A stretch of DNA of 64,000 bases. Source: Trichodesmium sp050015995 (lineage in GTDB: Bacteria; Cyanobacteriota; Cyanobacteriia; Cyanobacteriales; Microcoleaceae). Position numbers and translations under genes: made by a program. Below are positions 25,649 to 34,757 of the stretch, in pieces. The first letter of the stretch is position 1; each line of letters opens with the position of its first letter. The notes under the pieces are model-generated. The model searched no databases. It worked only from the letters and a program-made list of their open reading frames with translations, and had not been told where the DNA came from. Where the stretch lies: contig NZ_JBNHEP010000253.1 in NCBI RefSeq assembly GCF_050015995.1, positions 1-64,000 of the forward strand, in the 5' to 3' direction.

Positions 25649-27592
25649 TCAAAATCCAATACTTGGACTACGTTTAATCCGATTAATAACACGAGTTATC
25701 AACTCAGAATATTTAAAAGGTTTACTAATATAATCATCTGCACCAGCAGCAAATACTTGATTATAAATATTAGGATATTTGTGAGCTGTGATAAATACAA
25801 CAGGAATCCTATTCCAATGAGGATCGTTACGAATAACTTTACACAAATCTATACCATTAAAATGTGGCATTTCTATATCTAAAATTAATAAATCTGGCAC
25901 TGTATCTTCTAAAGTTTTCCAGAAATATCGTTCATCATTCAGGGTTACAGCTTTAATTCCCCACTGCGTTAGTATATGTTTAATAATCTCTAAAGTTGCT
26001 CGATCGTCATCTACTATCATAACAGTTCCAGGTATCTGATTTTTTCGCCAGATATCTAATACTACATCTATTACTTGAGCTGCTGGTAGTTCCTTTGTTA
26101 AATATGCTGATGCCCCTAATTTAGCAATCTTAATTCGATCGCTCAAGTCTCCCTGAGTATTAAGTACAACTACTGGTAAAAATGGCATCTGACTAGAAAA
26201 TTTTGCTAATATTTTTTCAGCATTGCTAGCAATCTCAAGGTCTAGTAAAACTACATTGGCAGAAAATAATAAATCTTGGCAATGGGAGTGGCAGTCATGA
26301 TTAATATAAGCATCTATATCTGTAAGTAATGTAGAATTTTTCGCCAGTATACATTGTACTTTTTTAGTGGCAGCTTCCTGAAGTAATTTTTTAGCTAATA
26401 AATTATCTTCTAGTATTAACAATAACTTGCATTCTTGGGAAAAATTATCTGTATAACTTAAATAAGTTTCTGTAGAGGATTTAGCATCAATATATTTGAG
26501 TTGCTGATTTAAAGTTTGTTTATTATCTATATTACTATTATACCTATCTATCTCGTTGCGTAGAGTGCTAAGTAGTTTAGATATATGAAAATTTTTTGCA
26601 GAATTAATAGGTAGTTCTGCTGTCAATAAAGTTTCTATTTCTCTAGCCAAATCTGAGCCATAGGCCAAACCAAATGTGCCGAGAGAACCTGCTAATTTAT
26701 GAGCTTCTTGTTGTGCTTGATGTTGCAAATTAGTCTCTAATTTTCCATTTTTTCCAGCTATTACTGCTTGTTCTACCACATCAATTCGCTCACTTATACT
26801 TCCCTTAACTCTGTCCCAAATTTTATTTATTGACTGTTGCAGATTTTGTTGAGATTTATTAGATATATTAGGTTGAGTTTTATTCTTTTTTTGACTTTTT
26901 TTTAGAGGTGAATTATTCTTTTGTTGTTTAAGCCTATAGCCTAAACCATAGACAGTTTCAATTAAATCAGTGGGAGCATCTACTGATTTTAATTTGTGTC
27001 TTAAACCTTTAATATGCGCTCTAACAGTATCTTCTGTGGGTGTATCTTCCAAATCCCAAACCCGATCTAAAATTACACTACAACTAAATACTCTTTGGGT
27101 ATTGTGCATCAACAGATTTAGTATTTCATATTCTTTAGGAGTAAGATTTAACTGTTTGTCATTGTAACTAACTTCACAACTTTGAGGATTTAAACATAAA
27201 CCACCCCATTTTTTAATGACAGAAGCAGACTCATTTCCCCGTCGTAATAATGCTCTAATTCTAGCTAAAAGTTCTTCCAGATTAAATGGTTTAACTACAT
27301 AATCATCAGCTCCAGCATCTAAACCCTTGATCTTATCTTGACTGTTGTCGCGAGCTGTTAAAAGTAAAATAGGGATGGTTTTATTCATAAAACGCAACTT
27401 CTGGCATAGAGTAATACCATCTAATTTTGGCAGCATTACATCTAATAAAATCAAATCATAATTAAAAGCTTGAGCTTGCTCCCAACCTGCTTGACCATCT
27501 GTGGCTACATCAACTACAAAAAGTTGTTCGGTTAAGGCATCAGCTAAAGTTTCGGCGATAATCTTATCATCTTCTACAACTAAAATTTTCAT
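25649..27592 (-). CDS. multi-domain response regulator REC-wHTH-Hpt-REC-REC
   Basis: 647 residues. Residues 1-120: receiver with E7/D8/D9 and phospho-acceptor D51 (LILLDVMLPKLDG), K near 101. Residues 128-222: OmpR-type winged helix (LTPKEYEILNLLMHN, RAHIKGLRHKL). Residues 270-355: Hpt domain with EAHKLAGSLGTFGL where His is the likely phospho-site. Residues 385-505: a receiver-like domain with degenerate acidic pocket (LLLILEDN, LLDLEIASN). Residues 518-645: a full receiver (VMIVDDDRAT, LLILDIEMPHFNG, SKPFKYSE). DNA-binding output plus internal phosphorelay parts in one chain; first gene of a two-gene operon with the PAS kinase. Confidence 0.92.
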   Translation of the reverse strand: MKILVVEDDKIIAETLADALTEQLFVVDVATDGQAGWEQAQAFNYDLILLDVMLPKLDGITLCQKLRFMNKTIPILLLTARDNSQDKIKGLDAGADDYVVKPFNLEELLARIRALLRRGNESASVIKKWGGLCLNPQSCEVSYNDKQLNLTPKEYEILNLLMHNTQRVFSCSVILDRVWDLEDTPTEDTVRAHIKGLRHKLKSVDAPTDLIETVYGLGYRLKQQKNNSPLKKSQKKNKTQPNISNKSQQNLQQSINKIWDRVKGSISERIDVVEQAVIAGKNGKLETNLQHQAQQEAHKLAGSLGTFGLAYGSDLAREIETLLTAELPINSAKNFHISKLLSTLRNEIDRYNSNIDNKQTLNQQLKYIDAKSSTETYLSYTDNFSQECKLLLILEDNLLAKKLLQEAATKKVQCILAKNSTLLTDIDAYINHDCHSHCQDLLFSANVVLLDLEIASNAEKILAKFSSQMPFLPVVVLNTQGDLSDRIKIAKLGASAYLTKELPAAQVIDVVLDIWRKNQIPGTVMIVDDDRATLEIIKHILTQWGIKAVTLNDERYFWKTLEDTVPDLLILDIEMPHFNGIDLCKVIRNDPHWNRIPVVFITAHKYPNIYNQVFAAGADDYISKPFKYSELITRVINRIKRSPSIGF

Positions 27593-28135
27593 TGATTGCC
27601 TGTTTTAATTCATTGTAGTTAGTGTTGTTTTAATCAGCTTTTTGAGTAAGTAAGTTTTATTAAAAAAATAGTGTTTATCAAATAGATTATATACAATATT
27701 TGATCATTTTAGAAAGCACCGAATATGGGAACACAAGAGGAGGGAAAAAATTTCCAGTAGGCAAGTAATTATTATTTTGAAACGAGGGAATTAGGGCAGT
27801 TTTATGTTTCCTCTTAAAATGTTTCCTACTTCCACCGTAAATCACTACATCTATACCGCTATGGGTCAGGGACTGATACACTTATACAAAAGTTAACTAC
27901 AATAGCTTTTCAGCTTGTACCAATGTCAAAAACCTTAATGCCTAGTTTTAGTGCTATATAAGACCACCTCAAGCTATAGCTAGCAGATAATCTTTTTACT
28001 TTTACACTTAGAAATATGGTACTAATATTTCAATATAATACCCAATTAATTATTTAATTGTTGATGAAACTGTGTAATTTATATTGATAAATTTACCACC
28101 CACATTGAAAAATAATGTGGGTGGATAAAATATTT
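27593..28135. other. intergenic, no gene seen apart from a terminator-like hairpin
   Basis: AT-rich spacer between the two-component operon promoter and the 3' end of nfuA. The only clear structure is the hairpin at 28096-28124. Confidence 0.6.
28096..28124 (-). terminator. hairpin downstream of nfuA
   Basis: CCACCCACATT and AATGTGGGTGG form a perfect 11-bp stem with a 7-base loop, 12 bases past the nfuA stop. The following U-run on the minus strand is weak, so termination is likely but not certain. Confidence 0.65.
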
Positions 28136-28378
28136 CTACATTACAGAATTAACTTCAGCAATTTCAGGAATTTCTTCCCGGAGTCTACGCTCAATACCCA
28201 TTTTGAGAGTCATGGTAGAACTAGGACAGGAACTACAAGCTCCCTGTAATCTGAGATTAACTATTGGACCGTCAATGTCTACTAATTCGACGTTACCACC
28301 ATCTGCTGCAAGATAGGGGCGTAATTCATCTAATACAGTTTCAACATTTTCCTTAGTAAGTGCTAGTGCTTGACTCAT
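28136..28378 (-). CDS. nfuA: NifU-like iron-sulfur scaffold (Nfu)
   Basis: 80-residue protein consisting only of the NifU C-terminal domain, the size of cyanobacterial NfuA. VLDELRPYLAADGGNVELVD and LRLQGACSSCPSSTMTLKMG carry the CxxC motif that holds a [4Fe-4S] cluster at a dimer interface. In cyanobacteria this protein delivers clusters to photosystem I and other targets. AGGAG stands seven bases before the ATG. A strong hairpin follows the stop. Confidence 0.92.
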   Translation of the reverse strand: MSQALALTKENVETVLDELRPYLAADGGNVELVDIDGPIVNLRLQGACSSCPSSTMTLKMGIERRLREEIPEIAEVNSVM

Positions 28379-28473
28379 TTTTTTCTCCTTGTTTTTTTGA
28401 ATCTATTACCGATAGTAGAACTATAGTTAATTCTAACTGACTGAACAGGGAAATAAACCAAAATTTCAGATTT

Positions 28474-29121
28474 TTATACAACTACTGGTTCTAATAGTTT
28501 TATATTAGAATAATTAAATTCAGTTGTTGTTTTTTGACCCTTTTCTGTAGAATTAACAACTTGACAAACCATTATGTAGTAGTTGCCAATTTTTTCATAA
28601 GAGTCCTCAAATTCTAGTTCCCTAATTACTTCATTGGTTTGAGGGTTACGGAAAATGGCGTTATAGTGAGTAGCAATACAACCTTCTGGTGTCTCCAAGC
28701 TTTTATGGGTGTTAATCACAAAGGCCATCCGACCCATTACTCGACTGACTAGACAAATTTCTTTGCCTCTAACTTTGTAATTTGACCCCATGGCATCGCC
28801 TTCAACGAGAATTTCAACTGCGCCTGAACCGTCGCTATTACCAAGACTAAAGCTATTTTTACCGTGGGATGCTTCAAATGATGAACGTTTGCGGTGAGTA
28901 ACTACGTCCCGTAGTTGGGTATAAACGCTTTGTTGTACTTCTTCGTCTGGGATGCCTGTGACTTCTACAGTTAAGTCTGGCTTAATCCAAATTTGGCCAT
29001 TGTATACTTCTGACCCTTGTTTAAGTTCGATATTAGCACTACAACCAGGAAAATTAGAGTCCCAAGTGTAGCGATTTTCGTAGGCAGCTTTAAATAAATC
29101 ACGAGCATTTTGCTCAGTCAT
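28474..29121 (-). CDS. DUF3386 protein
   Basis: 215 residues with the features of DUF3386, a family confined to cyanobacteria and plastid lineages: LFKAAYENRYTWDSNFPGCS near the start, LRDVVTHRKRSSFEASHGKN in the middle and a C-terminal beta-rich part (VCQVVNSTEKGQKTTTEFNY). No signal peptide or membrane segment. Function unknown. The same orientation as nfuA, 95 bp upstream of it, so co-transcription is possible. Confidence 0.85.
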   Translation of the reverse strand: MTEQNARDLFKAAYENRYTWDSNFPGCSANIELKQGSEVYNGQIWIKPDLTVEVTGIPDEEVQQSVYTQLRDVVTHRKRSSFEASHGKNSFSLGNSDGSGAVEILVEGDAMGSNYKVRGKEICLVSRVMGRMAFVINTHKSLETPEGCIATHYNAIFRNPQTNEVIRELEFEDSYEKIGNYYIMVCQVVNSTEKGQKTTTEFNYSNIKLLEPVVV

Positions 29122-29902
29122 AGAAACCTCGTTTTCTAGAAATTATCTTCTATTATTTTACCATTAAATAGTAGTTTTTGCATTTAAGACTATAGGGAAT
29201 GACAAGTATAACAATTGTGTTACAGTAATAATATTTTGGTGCATATTGGGAGTTGCTGAGTCAGGATTCACCTAGTTATAATTTCGAGATTTTATAGTTG
29301 ATTTTAGCTATTATTTAATCCCTCAAAATTTCTTGATAATTACTAAGTATTATGTGCCAAAATAGTTTAACATTTGTCAGCAGGAATAATTACTGGAAAG
29401 CAAAAATATACTTGTATAGCAATCCTATTTCAGTTGTAATATTTTGGTGGTAGTTAAGAGTCAGGTAGGGGAGCCGTCGGATTGGCGACGTACAGAATTT
29501 CAAGAGTTTTAAGTTAAAATTAACTGTTATAAAGATTTTCACAACCAATGGGCGGATTGCTATATCTGTTATTCAGCTTTATTTAACTATACAGGAGTTT
29601 TTTTATGGTTAGAATATAATAGGGACGTCCCATGGAAAGTCCCTACAAGATTTTGATTGTAACGTGAGGTTATCTATCTGAAAAATCCTGTAAACATCAC
29701 AATTTTTAACTTATGAAAAAATGGAAAGTCGGAGATATAGCAGATTTTTTTATGAGGAAATAAAAAAAAATTAGAATTGTTAACAATTACGCTGAGAATT
29801 TGTAATTGCTACTAAATAAAAAACATGATACAATAATAAAAATATAATTTTTGCATCAGCCCCCCCATTGACAAGCAGAAAAAATACGGTGGTACTATTA
29901 AT
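29122..29902. other. 780-bp gap, no gene seen
   Basis: Contains the dispersed 25-base element AGGTAGGGGAGCCGTCGGAT (29464 on), also at 52494 and inverted near 37077, and a GGGACGTCCCATGG palindrome piece near 29622. CCCCCCCATTG just before the next gene. Otherwise plain AT-rich DNA. Confidence 0.6.
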
Positions 29903-31666
29903 ATGAAACAAGACCTTTCCAGTCACGGCTATGAAATTATTAGAGAAATGGAACGTCACCAACAGCAAGGAGAAGTTACATATCAGGGACTAGCTCTCAA
30001 GCAAGACCAAGAAGTTGTCATTAAAGAATTTCGTTTTGCAGATGGTGAAGCTAATTGGGCAGGATTTGAAGCTTATGAACGGGAAGTAGAAATTCTCAAA
30101 CAACTACAACATCCCCGTATTCCCAACTATATTGATGCCCTAGAAACTTCTGAAGGATTTTGTTTAATTACAGAATATCAAGAGGGAAAATCTTTAGCAG
30201 AAAGAAGAAGTTTTACTCCAGAACAAATTAAGCAAATTGCTATTTCAATTTTAGAGATTTTAGTTTATTTACAAAAGTCTACGCCACCAATTATTCATGG
30301 TAATATTAAACCAGAAAATATATTAGTTGGCGCTTACTCCAACGGTGATAAATTTCCTACCGCATATTTAATTAATTTTGGTTCTGCGCGTATGGGAATA
30401 GAAGATAGTTTGAGTGAGGGTTTTAGTGGTACACCTGGGTTTATGCCACCAGAACAAGAATTGAATAGCACAGTCACTATTAATTCTGATTTATATAGTT
30501 TGGGTGTAACTCTAATCTGCTTACTGACAGGTACTCCTAGTACAGATGTCAAAAAATTAATTGACCGCAACTATCGCTTTAATGTCAAAAAATTAACGCC
30601 ACAACTGAGTACGTTATTCACAATGTGGCTAGAAAAAATGGTATCTCCTAACGACAAAGATCGCTTTGAAAATGCAGCAGCAGCTTTAGCTGCACTCAAA
30701 CCAATTCCTGTTTTTGGTGATGCTGCTAATTTTAAGAATGTGGCGATGGCAATGCAACCTGTAAAAGCATCTGCTATCGTGGGAGTTGCTAGTATTGCTG
30801 CTCTTGCTGTCTTGGCGACAAGTTTAACAGTTTTCCGACAGCAACGATATCAAACGAATTTCCAGAGAACGGAAAGACCTCAGCAGGAAAGGACTATCAA
30901 AAGATTTTCTGGTAACAGCTCAATAGCTAAATTGCGAGCAACTTCAGAATGTTACGGTTGTAACCTCCGTGGTAAAAATTTGGCAGCTATCAAACTTGAA
31001 GATGCTTATTTGCGAGATGCAGATTTACGGAAAGCTAATTTGAGGGGTGTTGAACTTAGGGGGGCAAGATTACAAAATGCGAATCTCAAGGAAGCGCAAT
31101 TGCAAGGAGCAAATTTAATCAAGGCTAAACTACAGGAAGCAAATTTGTCTCGCGCTCGTTTAGAAGGTGCAAATTTAACCCATTCTAATTTGCAAAATGC
31201 CACATTGGAAAGAGCTTCTCTTGGTGGAGCAAGTTTACGTCGAGCAGTTTTAGAAAGTGCTAACCTACGGCAAGCTAATTTATCTGGTGCAAATTTACAT
31301 GGGTCTAATTTGCGTGCTGCTAATCTCCATGGTGTTAATCTCAATGATGCTAATCTCACTAGAGCTAATTTAAAGGGAGCTAATTTAAGAGGAGCTAATT
31401 TAAGTGGTGCAAAGATGCATCGTGCTAGTCTCCGAGGTTTAGACCTCAGAGGTGCGACTTTAAAAGATGCTAGTCTCAGGAGAGTAGATTTAGTCGGAGC
31501 AAATTTAGCAGGGGTTAAGCTACTGGATGCTGACCTTGAGGGAGCTAACTTGAAGGGAGCGAACCTGAAGAATGCTAATTTACTAGGTGCAAACCTGGAA
31601 AATGTAAATTTGGAGGGTGCTAATTTGCAAGGTGCAATTATGCCTGATGGTAGTTTGATTGAATAG
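29903..31666 (+). CDS. kinase-like protein with membrane anchor and pentapeptide repeats; probable pseudokinase
   Basis: 587 residues. Residues 10-270 are a Ser/Thr kinase fold of the cyanobacterial STK type: K41 (VVIKEF) and E61 (EREVEIL) are kept, but the catalytic loop reads IIHGNIKPEN, with Asn134 instead of Asp, and the magnesium loop is LINFGSAR, with Asn158 instead of Asp. The glycine-rich loop is also poor. A membrane helix at about 286-309 is followed by around 40 pentapeptide repeats (A-N-L-x-x pattern, 355-582) that form a rigid beta helix. Loss of both Asp residues predicts little or no phosphotransfer, so it may act as a scaffold or nucleotide-binding switch. Confidence 0.88.
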   Translation: MKQDLSSHGYEIIREMERHQQQGEVTYQGLALKQDQEVVIKEFRFADGEANWAGFEAYEREVEILKQLQHPRIPNYIDALETSEGFCLITEYQEGKSLAERRSFTPEQIKQIAISILEILVYLQKSTPPIIHGNIKPENILVGAYSNGDKFPTAYLINFGSARMGIEDSLSEGFSGTPGFMPPEQELNSTVTINSDLYSLGVTLICLLTGTPSTDVKKLIDRNYRFNVKKLTPQLSTLFTMWLEKMVSPNDKDRFENAAAALAALKPIPVFGDAANFKNVAMAMQPVKASAIVGVASIAALAVLATSLTVFRQQRYQTNFQRTERPQQERTIKRFSGNSSIAKLRATSECYGCNLRGKNLAAIKLEDAYLRDADLRKANLRGVELRGARLQNANLKEAQLQGANLIKAKLQEANLSRARLEGANLTHSNLQNATLERASLGGASLRRAVLESANLRQANLSGANLHGSNLRAANLHGVNLNDANLTRANLKGANLRGANLSGAKMHRASLRGLDLRGATLKDASLRRVDLVGANLAGVKLLDADLEGANLKGANLKNANLLGANLENVNLEGANLQGAIMPDGSLIE

Positions 31667-31739
31667 ATGGTCATTTCAGCTATCAGTTATCAGTTATCAA
31701 TACCTCAAATCTGAAGTAGGAGACTTGAAATACTGAATT

Positions 31740-31805
31740 TTCTTGATTTTATCCTCTTGAAATGGGAGGTTTGAGACCTAATTTTTTGGTCAGTTAGTGG
31801 GGGTT
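31740..31805. repeat. GAGACCTAATTTTTTGGTCA-type element
   Basis: Belongs to a loose dispersed set with GGTTTGAGACC/GGTCTAAAAC and TTGGTCA pieces (also near 40063-40110, 58250-58300 and 59895-59950). It lies directly before the TauD-like gene, whose frame opens in it. Confidence 0.45.
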
Positions 31806-31867
31806 TGGTGACCAAACTCCTACTTGGCAATAATTTCCTTGAAGGCAATATTTTGGCAGCAACAACA

Positions 31868-32743
31868 ATGAAACTGAATGAAGACAATATATCGCATAAA
31901 GAATTTAATCAAAGTTTTTCTCTGGTAACTGCTAAACCAAACTGCACTGATTTTAATTCCTTACTTGATTATCTCAAAAATTATCGGCACGAACTCAAGT
32001 CTATTCTGAGAAATTATGGTGCTGTGGTTATTAGGGGATATGAGGTGAAAACTCCTGACCAGTTTCAACAGGTGGGATTGAATATTTTTCCCAATCTGCA
32101 AAATCAATATCCTGGTGGGGCACCTCGTCATAAAGTTGCTGAATATGTTTGGACTGCTTCTGAATTACCAAATTATCTGCCAATTGCTGGTCATACAGAA
32201 TTATCTTACTCGCCATCAGACAGACCTACTTATATATTATTTTTTTCGCCTCAAGTTGCTAAAAGTGGAGGGGAAACTCCAGTTATTGATATGAAATCAG
32301 TTTTATTAGATTTACCCGAACAGTTACAGCAGAAGTTTTCCCATACCAATTTGGTCACGAAATTTTATTGGGTAAGTATACAGAAAAAATTATTTGATGT
32401 GCGATTATGGCAGTGGCCTTGGTTTCGTTATGCTAAATCTTGGAAGGCTGTATTTAACACTCAGAATAAGGGTTTAGTCGAAGCAAAATGTCGTGATTCA
32501 GGGCGACAGACTGAGTGGCTTATTAATGATAACTTAATTGTTTCTTGTCCGATGCAGGCAATTAGTTCTCATCCTATTACTTCTGAAACTATCTGGACTG
32601 GATGGTTCCCTTGGTTTCATATCTGGGGTGTTTGTATTGATGCCTGGTTTGTTGCTAAGTTTCAAAGAAAATTCAGGAGTTGGTTAGTATTTTTTATCTT
32701 ATTTTTAATCACATTTGTACAAGACAGGTTAAGGAAAAATTAA
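31868..32743 (+). CDS. TauD/SyrP-like Fe(II)/2OG dioxygenase, C-terminus altered
   Basis: 291 residues from ATG 31868 (an ATG/GTG-open frame reaches back to 31805 but is repeat-derived). Residues 45-215 match TauD/TfdA-type oxygenases of the SyrP kind: NYGAVVIRGYEV and the first two iron ligands in PIAGHTELSYSP (H109, E111), then SGGETPVIDMKSVL. The family continues to about 330 residues with a distal His and an Arg for 2-oxoglutarate. Here the chain after ISSHPITSETIW turns into GWFPWFHIWGVCIDAWF and a hydrophobic tail, without a recognisable H-x10-R. It may be inactive or have a rebuilt C-terminus. Substrate unknown. Confidence 0.72.
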   Translation: MKLNEDNISHKEFNQSFSLVTAKPNCTDFNSLLDYLKNYRHELKSILRNYGAVVIRGYEVKTPDQFQQVGLNIFPNLQNQYPGGAPRHKVAEYVWTASELPNYLPIAGHTELSYSPSDRPTYILFFSPQVAKSGGETPVIDMKSVLLDLPEQLQQKFSHTNLVTKFYWVSIQKKLFDVRLWQWPWFRYAKSWKAVFNTQNKGLVEAKCRDSGRQTEWLINDNLIVSCPMQAISSHPITSETIWTGWFPWFHIWGVCIDAWFVAKFQRKFRSWLVFFILFLITFVQDRLRKN

Positions 32744-32786
32744 AAGCTGAGAGCTGACTACTCATCGCTGAATGCTGACAATTTTT

Positions 32787-33356
32787 TTACCGTGAGTCAT
32801 CGATAACATAAATATCCGGACGATTATAACCTTGTTCGTTAGGATGGTGCATTGCTACTCCTAAAATATCAATTTTAAACCCCATATTTAATATTTGAAG
32901 GTAGGCTTGGTGACGACTTGTGTTGACTCCAGCTATCAGTTTAGACATTCCAATAATATTGCTAAATATTTCACATTCATTCAATAATTGTGCAAAGCGT
33001 TCGCTCCCTTTTTTCCCTGAATTAACTGCACCAAATTTAATATAGCAAGTATCACTTCCTGCTTCAGTACCTGCACCATAATGACAAACAGCAAATCCTT
33101 CTAAATTACCATTTTTCCCGATAAATAAAGTATCTCCTAATCTTTGATTTTCCACTGCTAAAATTTCTGACTGTAAATCTAGTCCGGCATAAATATTATT
33201 AGTTAATTCTTGGCTAGCTTGTAAATATTCTTTTTGTTGTTTTGCGGAAATTTGTGAATACCTAATGCTTTGTAATTGTTGCTGTTTTTGAGAAACATAT
33301 TTAGTACAAATCTCCCCTCGAGAAAAGAGACTATTCCTGATGTCAATCCCGATGCT
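32787..33356 (-). pseudogene. GNAT acetyltransferase gene without a start, cut by a family-A element
   Basis: The C-terminal part reads GFAVCHYGAGTEAGSDTCYI, then MGFKIDILGVAMHHPNEQGY and RPDIYVIDDSR, a clear GNAT subgroup. The frame stays open upstream through NNIYAGLDLQSEILAVENQR to a TGA at 33357-33359, with no ATG, GTG or TTG before a GTG at 33155 that would cut off the first third of the domain. The other frame then continues (SLLWSELRNSVPLAEASGLT) into a family-A element at 33407. So a frameshift and an insertion have removed the 5' end. Confidence 0.65.
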
Positions 33357-33406
33357 TCAGCTAGAGGTACTGAATTGCGCAGTTCCGACCATAGGAGGCT
33401 AACTGA

Positions 33407-33512
33407 TATAGCACTACGCAAATAGGGCGCGGACATTTCTAAATCCTGAAACCTTTTGATAGTCAACTGTTCCCTGTTCCCTGTTCCCTATTCCCTAGCG
33501 CATAGCGCTATA
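33407..33512. repeat. family-A element, copy 5
   Basis: TATAGCACTACGCAAATAGG at the left, CATAGCGCTATA at the right; the first 70 bases are almost identical to copy 1 at 10250. Contains TTCCCTGTTCCCTGTTCCCT heptamers. Sits at the broken 5' end of the GNAT gene. Confidence 0.8.
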
Positions 33513-34757
33513 ACTGATAACTGAAATGACCTTAGTATCTTTGAAAAGTGCTGTAAGTATTGCTAAAAAATTAATTATAGTAAAATTTAGCTCTGGAGTA
33601 AAAATATATAGAATCGATCAAATTGGTGATATACACAAGTTTTGGATTTTCAGGAATAGGCAATAGAAAAAAATACTGTATTTCATAAATATCAGAACCG
33701 CTACATTATGCTAATTAAAAGGTAAGTATTTAGATTTTAGCTATCAGCTAATTACCTTTTTCCCAGGGTCATTTCATTCTAGATTTCGGCAATGAATTTA
33801 TTGATTTTCAGACAGGGAAAGATTAAATTTCCTAAAGCTTGAAATAACCTGCTTCCTCAATACATAAAATGGCACAGCTTAGTATGAAACAGCACTGCCT
33901 TTTTCCTAATAATTATTCTCAAGAGATTGACAGAAAATGATCTGACTACAAATCCCTGAAAATTATTTCTAATTCAATTCTGTTTTCTGACCGCTAGGCT
34001 AATGGCTGAATACTTACATTAGACATCTCCGAAAAAGATATAGACTTTTTGTCAGAGTAGGGAACAGGAAACAGGGAACAGGGAACAGGTAATATTTTTT
34101 TAGGAAAAAGGTACTAAAAAGAATTTCGTGAGGAATTTTTACAACTATATATCATCCTAAATAAAGGGCGATTTTATTTTCTGGAGATGTCTATGTAGGG
34201 AACAGGGAACACTTAACAGGTAATATTTTTTTAGGAAAAAGGTACTAAAAAGAATTTTGTGAGGAATTTTTACAACTATATATAATCCTAAATAAAGGGC
34301 AATTTTATTTTCTGGAGATGTCTATGTAGGGAACAGGGAACAGGGAAAAAGTAATATATTTTTAGGTAAAAAAGTACTAAAAAGAATTTTGTGAGGAATT
34401 TTTACAACTATATATAATCCTAAATAAAGGGCAATTTTATTTTCTGGAGATGTCTATTAAAAGATGCCAAATTTATGTCCAACTGTAGTTTATTGAATAC
34501 CACTTGCTACCTATATCTATAGTTATTTGCTTTGGTTGATTCTTGATTTATTTTTTTCCCTTTTCTGTGTGATTCATTCCTGAATTTGACTAATTTACTA
34601 TGACTATATCTCATTAGTATTAGATATCAAGCAACTAGATTTACTCTTCAAAGTAGAATTACTTTTTACTTTTAACTTTTGACTTAAGAGAAACCCTTGA
34701 CATATAATGACGACGACTAAGAATGTAATTTCATCCCCGTACATGGAGATTTAAGCC
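33513..34757. other. 1.2-kb gap dominated by a triple tandem repeat
   Basis: No gene seen. The repeat array at 34064-34457 has its own entry; the flanks are plain AT-rich DNA. A four-codon mini-frame (ATG GAG ATT TAA, 34743-34754) overlaps the ribosome-binding site of the shell protein gene. Confidence 0.7.
34064..34457. repeat. three direct copies of a 131-bp unit
   Basis: GGTAATATTTTTTTAGGAAA, AGGTACTAAAAAGAATTT, GTGAGGAATTTTTACAACTA and ATTTTATTTTCTGGAGATGT recur with starts near 34087, 34218 and 34349, a period of 131 bp. Units are joined by GGGAACAGGGAACA heptamers. The distal TGGAGATGTCTAT is mirrored by TTAGACATCTCC at about 34019, so the whole array has inverted ends. Confidence 0.9.

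Noticed and set aside
31006..31674. 222-residue minus-strand frame rich in Leu, Ala, Pro and Lys
   Set aside because: It is the exact antisense of the pentapeptide repeats, whose periodic codons keep the opposite frame open.
33203..33466. 87-residue minus-strand frame overlapping the GNAT relic
   Set aside because: It combines family-A repeat sequence with an out-of-phase reading of the broken GNAT gene.
34064..34457. CRISPR array
   Set aside because: Units of 131 bp are identical over their whole length and there are no 25-40 bp repeats with unique spacers. The heptamer arrays elsewhere also lack spacers.
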